From contig NZ_CP023691.1 of assembly GCF_008704855.1 (NCBI RefSeq), positions 1,178,001-1,242,000 of the forward strand: a stretch of DNA of 64,000 nt, in the 5' to 3' direction. The position numbers and the translations under genes are program-made. The stretch is from Streptomyces platensis (GTDB lineage Bacteria > Actinomycetota > Actinomycetes > Streptomycetales > Streptomycetaceae). Positions 59,127 to 64,000 of this stretch are shown piece after piece; positions within the stretch are counted from its first letter, which is position 1, and each line of letters begins with the position of its first letter. The notes beneath the pieces are model-generated. The model did no database searches. It saw nothing but the letters and a program-made list of their open reading frames with translations, and had not been told where the DNA came from.

Positions 59127-59139
59127 GTCGCACAGAGTA
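59127..59139 (-). promoter_or_regulatory. -10 element for a leaderless kleisin-like mRNA
   Basis: TACTCT on the minus strand (59139-59134), then seven bases and GTG 59126. TTGTCA further upstream is too close (11 bp) for a standard -35. Confidence 0.45.
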
Positions 59140-59305
59140 GGCGCTCGCACTGACAACGGACGAAACGGCGCGGATCCGTTCATGGGTGGAACCGCAGGTG
59201 AATCCGTTGACGAACCGCTCACGGGCCGCTCACGGACCGACGCGACAGTCTACGGCGTGGCCCGCGAGAGCCGGTCGCCAGGTCCCGTGGGTGCCGGTGC
59301 CGGTC

Positions 59306-59950
59306 TCAGTGGGTGGCGCCGCCGGCGACCCGGATGTCGGTGTGGGTGCGCGCGGTGGTGAGGGCGATCTCGTGCAGGGCCCGGGTGACGGCCTCGGACG
59401 GGAGCGACGGCTGGGAGCGGTCGACGACCTGTTCCGGTGCGTAGGGGACGTGCACGAATCCGCCGCGTACGCCAGGCAGTTCTGTGGCGATGAGGTGGGC
59501 GAGGCCGTAGAACACGTGGTTGCAGACGAAGGTGCCGGCGGTGTTGGAGACGGAGGCGGGGAGCCCGGCGGCGCGGACGGCCGCCACACAGGCCTTGATC
59601 GGCAGGGTGGAGAAGTACGCGGCGGGGCCGCCGGGCACGATCGCCTCGTCGATCGGTTCGGCTCCGGAGGCATCGGGGATCCGGGCGTCGTCGACGTTGA
59701 CGGCGAGGCGTTCGACGGTGATGTCGGGCCGGCCGCCCGCCTGGCCGACGCACACCACTATCTCGGGGCGGGCCTCCTCGATCGCGGCGCGCAGCACCGC
59801 GATCGAGGCTCCGTAGACGCAGGGCAGTTCGATGGCGGATGCCTCGATGCCGGCGGGCGGTTCGGCCGCGGCGGCGCGGACGGCCTGCCAGGAGGGGTTG
59901 AGCGATTCACCCTCGAACGGGGCAAATCCGGTCAGCAGAACCCGGGTCAT
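59306..59950 (-). CDS. pcp: Pyroglutamyl-peptidase I
   Basis: 214 residues, normal length for this Cys protease. The catalytic Glu lies in GQAGGRPDITVERLAVN, the Cys in GTFVCNHVFYGL and the His in GGFVHVPYAP; LLTGFAPFEGESLNPSW is the N-terminal family motif. It removes N-terminal 5-oxoproline from peptides in the cytoplasm. It follows DUF969-DUF979 on the same strand, with a 19-bp hairpin in the gap. Its product is the substrate of the PxpABC enzyme encoded on the other side of the regulator. Confidence 0.96.
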   Translation of the reverse strand: MTRVLLTGFAPFEGESLNPSWQAVRAAAAEPPAGIEASAIELPCVYGASIAVLRAAIEEARPEIVVCVGQAGGRPDITVERLAVNVDDARIPDASGAEPIDEAIVPGGPAAYFSTLPIKACVAAVRAAGLPASVSNTAGTFVCNHVFYGLAHLIATELPGVRGGFVHVPYAPEQVVDRSQPSLPSEAVTRALHEIALTTARTHTDIRVAGGATH

Positions 59951-59995
59951 ACGGTCATCCTTGGTGCGACGGGCGGAGCGGGGACGGAGCGGACC

Positions 59996-60041
59996 AGGTG
60001 CCAGGGGTACCGCCCGGCGAGCGGCGGTACCCCTGGCACCT
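59996..60041 (-). terminator. 19-bp perfect hairpin between DUF979 gene and pcp
   Basis: Arms 59996-60014 and 60023-60041 (start AGGTGCCAGGGG) are perfectly complementary, with an 8-base loop. On the minus strand it begins 2 bases after the DUF979 stop and ends 45 bases before the pcp start, so it may be a partial terminator or mRNA-stabilising stem that sets pcp below the membrane genes. Confidence 0.75.
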
Positions 60042-60043
60042 GC

Positions 60044-61012
60044 TCAGAAGGCGAACAGCGCCATGATCACGATGTTGCAGCCCAGCAGCACACCCGCGGT
60101 GGGCAGCTGCGCCTTGATGGGCCCGTACTGGTCCTTCAGCTCCAGCAGCGCCGCCGGGACGATATTGAAGTTGGCGGCCATGGGGGTCACGAGGGTGCCG
60201 CAGAATCCGGCGAGCATGCCGATGGCCAGCACGGCGGGGGCGTTGCCGTCGAAGTGCCCGACCAGCACGGGCCAGCCGACGGCCGCGGTCATCACGGGGA
60301 AGGCGGCGAAGGCGTTGCCCATGATCATGGTGAAGGCGAACATGCCCACGCAGTAGACGACGACCGCGATGTAGAGCGAGTCCTTGGGCAGGACGGAGGT
60401 GGTGAGCTTGCCGACCTGGTCGCCGACGCCGGAGACCTGGAAGATGGCGCCCAGTGTGGCCAGCATCTGCGGCAGCAGCATGGCCCAGCCCATCGCCTCC
60501 AGCATGGAACGGCCGGACTGCACGGGCACCGAGATCCGCTTCTCCCGGAGGATGATCATGCCGACGGCGAGGGCGACGACGGCTCCGATGCCGAGGCCCA
60601 GGATGGTCTCGCTGCCCTCTTCGAGGACCGGCTCGCCCCCGAAGGACAGGTGCTTGACGCCGATGGCGCAGGCCATGGCGACGACCGGGATGGTGAGCGC
60701 CGGGATGAACAGCCGGTTGCCGAGCTTGGCGGCGCTCGCGACGCGCTGCTCGGTGGTGGTGGTGCGCGGGGTGCCGCGTCCGGTGAACCCGAAGCCGGCC
60801 AAACAAGCCATGGCCAGCACCGCGACGCCCAGAGGCTCGGCGGGTGCCTGCTTGGTGACGACCCAGCTGCTGTAGATGAAGCCGGCACCGATCAGGCCCC
60901 AGAAGGCGCCGGTGCCGAAGCGCTTGGGGTTGCTGCGGTCGGCGGCCATCTGGACGGCCATCACCAGGAAGATGAGGCCCACCAGCCAGTAGAACCACTC
61001 TGCCTTGATCAC
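60044..61012 (-). CDS. DUF979 integral membrane protein
   Basis: 322 residues with nine or so membrane segments (WFYWLVGLIFLVMAVQM; FGTGAFWGLIGAGFIYSSW; IVVVYCVGMFAFTMIMGNAFAAFPVMTAAVGWPVLVGHF). The DUF979 family is nearly always next to DUF969 and pcp in Firmicutes and actinobacteria, which suggests the two DUFs form a permease for 5-oxoproline or pyroglutamyl peptides. GTG 61012 overlaps the DUF969 stop (GTGA), with GGAGG before it, so the two are translationally coupled. No transport data are known to me. Confidence 0.87.
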   Translation of the reverse strand: MIKAEWFYWLVGLIFLVMAVQMAADRSNPKRFGTGAFWGLIGAGFIYSSWVVTKQAPAEPLGVAVLAMACLAGFGFTGRGTPRTTTTEQRVASAAKLGNRLFIPALTIPVVAMACAIGVKHLSFGGEPVLEEGSETILGLGIGAVVALAVGMIILREKRISVPVQSGRSMLEAMGWAMLLPQMLATLGAIFQVSGVGDQVGKLTTSVLPKDSLYIAVVVYCVGMFAFTMIMGNAFAAFPVMTAAVGWPVLVGHFDGNAPAVLAIGMLAGFCGTLVTPMAANFNIVPAALLELKDQYGPIKAQLPTAGVLLGCNIVIMALFAF

Positions 61013-61719
61013 TTGGCGGCCTCCACTACGGCGGTGTCGTGCACGTGGGCGGTGAGCAGTTCGCGTTCCAACTGGCGATCCAGGCGCAGCAGTCGCCAGC
61101 CGTGGACCACGAAGGCGCACACCGCGGTGGGGATCGCCCACAGGGCGAGCTGAAGCGGTTCGAGGTGGGTGCCGTAGGTGGTGTTGACGAAGCCGGTGAT
61201 CAGCAGGATCGAGCCGACGGCGAGGAAGACGTCCTCTCCGAAGAAGAGACCGACGTTGTCGGCGCTCGCGGAGAACGACCGGACCTTCTCCCTTGTCCGG
61301 TGCGGGAGTTGGCCGTATTTGCGCTCGGCCGCACCCTCGGCCATCGGGACGGCGAGCGGGCGGACGGTCTGGGCATGGCCGAAGACGTTGGTCAGTCCGA
61401 CCGCCGCACCGATCTGCCGCAGACCGAGGTAGAGCGCGAGGAAGCGGCCCGTGGTGAGTTTGGCGAACCGGGCGATGAGGTTACGGGCCTGCTCCTGGAG
61501 GCCGTAGCGCTCCAGGAGGCCGATGACCGGGAGGGTGATCGCGAAGATCGTCACCGCCCGGCTGCCGGCGAAGCCGTTGCCGAACGCCGCGAGCACCTTG
61601 CCCGGTGACAGCCCTCCGAGGAGGCCGGTCGCGATACCGGCCACCCCTACGACCAGCAAGGGATTGCGCTTCGTGGCGAAGCCGATCACGACCACGAGCA
61701 CGCCGAGGAGCACGATCAT
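61009..61719 (-). CDS. DUF969 integral membrane protein
   Basis: 236 residues, about six membrane segments (MIVLLGVLVVVIGFATKRNPLLVVGVAGIATGLLGGL; AVTIFAITLPVIGLLERYGL; FLALYLGLRQIGAAVGLTNVFGHAQTVRPLAVPM). The last stretch is a re-entrant-like conserved motif of the family. First gene of the DUF969-DUF979-pcp operon. ATG 61719 follows GGAAGGCGGA. The promoter at 61783-61813 contains the same 22-bp block as the pxpA promoter, so both are likely controlled by the GntR protein encoded between them. Confidence 0.87.
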   Translation of the reverse strand: MIVLLGVLVVVIGFATKRNPLLVVGVAGIATGLLGGLSPGKVLAAFGNGFAGSRAVTIFAITLPVIGLLERYGLQEQARNLIARFAKLTTGRFLALYLGLRQIGAAVGLTNVFGHAQTVRPLAVPMAEGAAERKYGQLPHRTREKVRSFSASADNVGLFFGEDVFLAVGSILLITGFVNTTYGTHLEPLQLALWAIPTAVCAFVVHGWRLLRLDRQLERELLTAHVHDTAVVEAAK

Positions 61720-61782
61720 GGGTCCGCCTTCCGCGTACGGGGACCCCACAGGGCCCGTGAGGAGATGAACAGATTGCAGCGG

Positions 61783-61813
61783 AGGCTAGGCGATTGTTCA
61801 ACGATCCGACAAG
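61783..61813 (-). promoter_or_regulatory. Promoter and operator of DUF969-DUF979-pcp
   Basis: On the minus strand: -35 TTGTCG (61812-61807), 18-bp spacer, -10 TAGCCT (61788-61783). The spacer contains GATCGTTGAACAATC, an imperfect palindrome (ATTGTTCAACGAT on the plus strand). The block 61792-61813 is identical, in the same orientation to its gene, to 62744-62765. Confidence 0.8.
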
Positions 61814-61877
61814 GGTTGTGCGGCAACGGATCTGCGGAGCTCCCCGGAGCGGACCTCAGGGGCGGCTCCCCCGCCGC

Positions 61878-62621
61878 TCACCCCTCCGCGATGCGCTGCG
61901 CGTACGCCCCCGACAGCTGGCTGCGCGAGTCCTCCAGGTAGGACCGCAGCAGCCGTTCGGCCTCGACGGCGTCGCCCGCCTGGAGCGCCTCGGCAATCTG
62001 GCGATTACGGGTCAAGTAGGGCGCATGGAAGCGCCGGGGGTCGGCCATGACGTGGAAGACGAGCCGGAGTTCCGCGAGCACACCCCGCATCAGCTCGTCC
62101 GTGCGCGGACTGCCCGCCAGGGCCACGACGCCCTGGTGAAAGCGGATGTTGGCGGTCGAGAGCGCCTGCCACTCGCGGTCCGCCGAGGCGGCCTCACCGG
62201 CCTGTACGGCGGCCTCGATCGCCGCGACGGCTTCGGTCACCCCGGCGTCGTACGGCCCCTGTCCCAGCCCCCGTACCGCCGCGCACTCCACGAGGAGGCG
62301 CACCCGGTAGATGTCCTCCAGGTCCTCGACCGTCACCACCCGGACGAAGACCCCGCGGTTGAGTTCGTGCACCAGCAGCCGCTCATGGGTCAGCAGCCGG
62401 AACGCCTCCCGCAGGGTGTTGCGCGAGACGCCCAGCGCGCCGCCGATGCTCTCCTCCGAGAGGCGGGCGCCGGGCGGGAAGTAGCCCTCGGCGATCCGGT
62501 CCCGCAGGATGTCGGCGACCCGCTCGGCCGTACTGGAGCGGCCCAGCAGGGGGCGGTCCCGCTCCAGGCCCGCGACCTCGGTGAGCCGCCCCTGATCGTT
62601 CTTCGCCACTCCGCCGGCCAT
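61878..62621 (-). CDS. GntR family (FCD subgroup) transcriptional regulator
   Basis: 247 residues. STAERVADILRDRIAEGYFPPGARLSEESIGGALGVSRNTLREAFRLLTHERLLVHELNRGVFV is the GntR winged helix; the helical FCD ligand domain follows with DLEDIYRVRLLVECAAVRG and ANIRFHQGVVALAGSPRTDELM. It sits between the two target promoters, each with the same operator, so it is the presumed 5-oxoproline-responsive repressor. ATG 62621 follows GGGGAGCG; the frame continues upstream, but without a ribosome site and over the pxp promoter. Confidence 0.92.
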   Translation of the reverse strand: MAGGVAKNDQGRLTEVAGLERDRPLLGRSSTAERVADILRDRIAEGYFPPGARLSEESIGGALGVSRNTLREAFRLLTHERLLVHELNRGVFVRVVTVEDLEDIYRVRLLVECAAVRGLGQGPYDAGVTEAVAAIEAAVQAGEAASADREWQALSTANIRFHQGVVALAGSPRTDELMRGVLAELRLVFHVMADPRRFHAPYLTRNRQIAEALQAGDAVEAERLLRSYLEDSRSQLSGAYAQRIAEG

Positions 62622-62743
62622 GACGCTCCCCGCTCTCGCGCTGTACCAGGCGGCGGGTTCGAGCCGTCCCGGTGTCCTGGAGCGAAAGTCAATCCCAGAT
62701 GAGGGGACGAAACAACGCACCTTCGACCGGTATGCATCCACCT

Positions 62744-62774
62744 CTTGTCGGATCGTTGAACAATCCCTTACGTT
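62744..62774 (+). promoter_or_regulatory. Promoter and operator of the pxp operon
   Basis: -35 TTGTCG (62745-62750), 18-bp spacer, -10 TACGTT (62769-62774). The spacer holds GATCGTTGAACAATC, the site shared with the DUF969 promoter; a repressor bound there would block RNA polymerase directly. The predicted start near 62781 leaves about 38 bases before the first micro-ORF. Confidence 0.8.
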
Positions 62775-62818
62775 GTCCCCGACGCCGCCGGCCCCGAGCA
62801 CCTCTGGAACGGACATAC

Positions 62819-62899
62819 ATGAGCGAGCGCAGCGAGGGAGTCATCCAAAGGTGCGCGCCACGCGTATGCGGGGCCGAGCGAAGCGAGGTTTCGGCATGA
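62819..62899 (+). CDS. Micro-ORF 1 in the pxpA leader (26 residues)
   Basis: ATG 62819 to TGA 62899; the peptide begins MSERSEGVIQRC and ends ERSEVSA. The TGA overlaps the start of the next unit as ATGA. No strong ribosome site precedes this first copy (GGAACGGAC). Whether it is translated is untested. Confidence 0.5.
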   Translation: MSERSEGVIQRCAPRVCGAERSEVSA

Positions 62900-62976
62900 G
62901 CGAGCGCAGCGAGGGAGTCATCCAAAGGTGCGCGCCGCGCGTATGCGGGGCCGAGCGAAGCGAGGTTTCGGCATGA
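62896..62976 (+). CDS. Micro-ORF 2 in the pxpA leader (26 residues)
   Basis: ATG 62896 to TGA 62976, encoding the same 26-residue peptide as micro-ORF 1. GAGG in the preceding unit gives it a ribosome site at 8 bases. Its TGA overlaps the pxpA ATG at 62973 (ATGA), so pxpA translation may depend on ribosomes leaving this micro-ORF. Confidence 0.55.
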   Translation: MSERSEGVIQRCAPRVCGAERSEVSA

Positions 62977-63773
62977 GCGAGCGCAGCGAGGGAGTCACCG
63001 CAAGCGTGGGCGTTCCTCCCGTCATCGACCTCAACGCCGATCTCGGCGAGGGCTTCGGCCGCTGGCAGCTCACCGACGACGAGGCGCTGCTCTCCGTCGT
63101 CACCAGTGCCAATGTCGCCTGCGGCTTCCACGCCGGCGACCCGGCCACGATGCGCCGGGTGTGCGAACTGGCCGCCGAGCGCGGGGTGGTCATCGGCGCC
63201 CAGGTCTCCTACCGCGATCTGGCCGGCTTCGGCCGCCGCGCGATGGACGTTCCGCCGGACGAGCTGGCCGCCGAGATCACCTACCAGATCGGCGCCCTGG
63301 AGGTCTTCGCGCGCGCCGCCGGTGCCCGCGTCGGCTATGTCAAACCGCATGGCGCGCTCTACAACCGCTGTGTGCACGACGAGGAGCAGGCCCGCGCCGT
63401 CGTGGACGGCATCCGCGCCGCGGGCGGCGGGCTGCCGGTCCTCGGACTGCCCGGCTCCCGGCTGCACGAGGCCGCCGCACGGGCCCAACTCCCGGTCATC
63501 GGCGAGGCGTTCGCCGACCGCGCCTATACCCCCGAGGGCACCCTGGTTCCGCGCCGTGAGCCGGGCGCGGTGATCCATGACCCCGACGAGGTCGTCAAGC
63601 GCGCCCTCGGCATGGCCCGGGACCAGGCCGTCACCGCCCGCGACGGCCGGCGGGTGGCCGTCCCGGCCCGTTCGCTGTGTCTGCACGGCGACACCCCGGG
63701 GGCCGCGGACCTCGCCCGGCGGGTCCGGTCCGAGCTGACCGCGGCCGGCGTCCACGTGCGGAGCTTCGTATGA
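62973..63773 (+). CDS. pxpA: 5-oxoprolinase subunit A (LamB/YcsF family)
   Basis: 266 residues. VIDLNADLGEGFGRWQ, SANVACGFHAGDPATM, GAQVSYRDLAGFGRR and VKPHGALYN are the LamB/YcsF signature stretches. PxpA with PxpB and PxpC hydrolyses 5-oxoproline to glutamate using ATP. The N-terminus MSERSEGV comes from the 77-bp repeat; the conserved domain begins at about residue 14, and GTG 63006 is an alternative start. The pxpB start overlaps the stop (ATGA). It is under the same operator as pcp and the DUF969/979 genes. Confidence 0.94.
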   Translation: MSERSEGVTASVGVPPVIDLNADLGEGFGRWQLTDDEALLSVVTSANVACGFHAGDPATMRRVCELAAERGVVIGAQVSYRDLAGFGRRAMDVPPDELAAEITYQIGALEVFARAAGARVGYVKPHGALYNRCVHDEEQARAVVDGIRAAGGGLPVLGLPGSRLHEAAARAQLPVIGEAFADRAYTPEGTLVPRREPGAVIHDPDEVVKRALGMARDQAVTARDGRRVAVPARSLCLHGDTPGAADLARRVRSELTAAGVHVRSFV

Positions 63774-64000
63774 GGCCGCTGCCGGTCGGTGAACACGGGC
63801 TGCTCATCGAGCTGGACAGCGCCGAGGAAGTCGAGGCACTCCACGCCGAGCTGCTGCGCCGGGCCGCCGACGGCGCGCTGCCGCCGCTGCGCGAGATCGT
63901 GCCGGCCGCCCGTACGGTGCTCCTCGACGGCCTCGCCGACCCGCGGGGCCTCCTCGCCGAACTGGCCGCGTGGGACATTCCGCCGCTCACCGCCGGCCAC
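63770..64000 (+). CDS. pxpB: 5-oxoprolinase subunit B (KipI-like), truncated by window end
   Basis: The first 77 codons are visible. MRPLPVGEHGLLIELDSAEEVEALHAELLRR and REIVPAARTVLLDGL match the N-terminal half of PxpB/KipI. ATG 63770 overlaps the pxpA stop by 4 bases. pxpC is expected next, outside the window. Confidence 0.9.
   Translation, partial: MRPLPVGEHGLLIELDSAEEVEALHAELLRRAADGALPPLREIVPAARTVLLDGLADPRGLLAELAAWDIPPLTAGH

Larger units (their letters stand above)
62819..63000 (+). repeat. 77-bp tandem direct repeat, two full copies and a partial third
   Basis: Units at 62819-62895 and 62896-62972 are identical but for one base, a silent CCA/CCG change in the encoded peptide. The third copy (from 62973) is the first 24 bases or so of pxpA. 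Each unit ends GCCGAGCGAAGCGAGGTTTC then GGC; the GAGG is positioned as a ribosome site for the next ATG. Confidence 0.9.

Overview
The window is a stretch of a Streptomyces chromosome. The evidence is the high GC content with strong third-position GC bias, purine-rich Shine-Dalgarno sites before ATG/GTG starts, an rRNA operon with no spacer tRNAs, a conservon (cvn) signalling set, mycothiol-dependent formaldehyde oxidation, and DUF5999 and GarA-type FHA genes. About 47 protein genes, one complete rrn operon and many regulatory elements can be supported.

Layout. 0.3-5.4 kb: a VWA/solute-binding lipid-anchored or membrane protein, a GCS2-type glutamate-cysteine ligase relative, and two small unknowns. 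5.4-19.2 kb: a core actinobacterial block, all on the minus strand except one small PRC-barrel gene: gcvP under a tandem glycine riboswitch, dinB, two MerR regulators (one FtsR-like), a bifunctional-nuclease-family protein, a GarA/OdhI-like FHA protein, DUF881-sbp-DUF881, a GDP-mannose pyrophosphorylase-like protein with a dead mutase domain, and a CDP-alcohol phosphotransferase. The same order is known from Mycobacterium (Rv1822-Rv1832). 19.3-25.3 kb: 16S-23S-5S rRNA on the minus strand with a long multi-promoter leader. 25.3-34.6 kb: crr-ptsI of the sugar PTS, an unknown CxxC protein, acetoacetyl-CoA synthetase, a GH31 glycosidase and a secreted VanX-type dipeptidase. 35-39.7 kb: a fused OB-fold/thiolase protein and glpF-glpK. 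39.7-48 kb: a conservon (cvnA-B-C) whose cvnD lies 4 kb away beyond four unrelated genes. 48.3-51.3 kb: a Rieske ferredoxin, an IclR regulator and S-(hydroxymethyl)mycothiol dehydrogenase, plausibly a demethylation/formaldehyde module. 51.3-59.1 kb: three genes that look like an SMC-kleisin-accessory (MukBEF/JetABC-like) machine without the JetD nuclease. 59.3-64 kb: a 5-oxoproline module (pcp, DUF979, DUF969, GntR regulator, pxpA, start of pxpB).

The most unusual signals are as follows. (1) The 5-oxoproline module has an identical 22-bp promoter/operator block in front of DUF969-DUF979-pcp and in front of pxpA-pxpB, which ties the two DUF membrane proteins to pyroglutamate use. (2) The pxpA leader consists of two 77-bp tandem repeats, each a 26-codon micro-ORF whose stop overlaps the next start (ATGA), ending on the pxpA start itself. 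(3) The JetABC/MksBEF-like cluster lacks JetD, has Asn where the SMC catalytic Glu is expected, and has 26-bp tandem repeats between its second and third genes. (4) The conservon is split. (5) The DUF35 OB-fold and thiolase proteins are fused through a low-complexity linker.

Identifications rest on reading motifs, gene order and start-site context. No database search was possible, so orthology statements (SCO and Rv numbers) are from memory.
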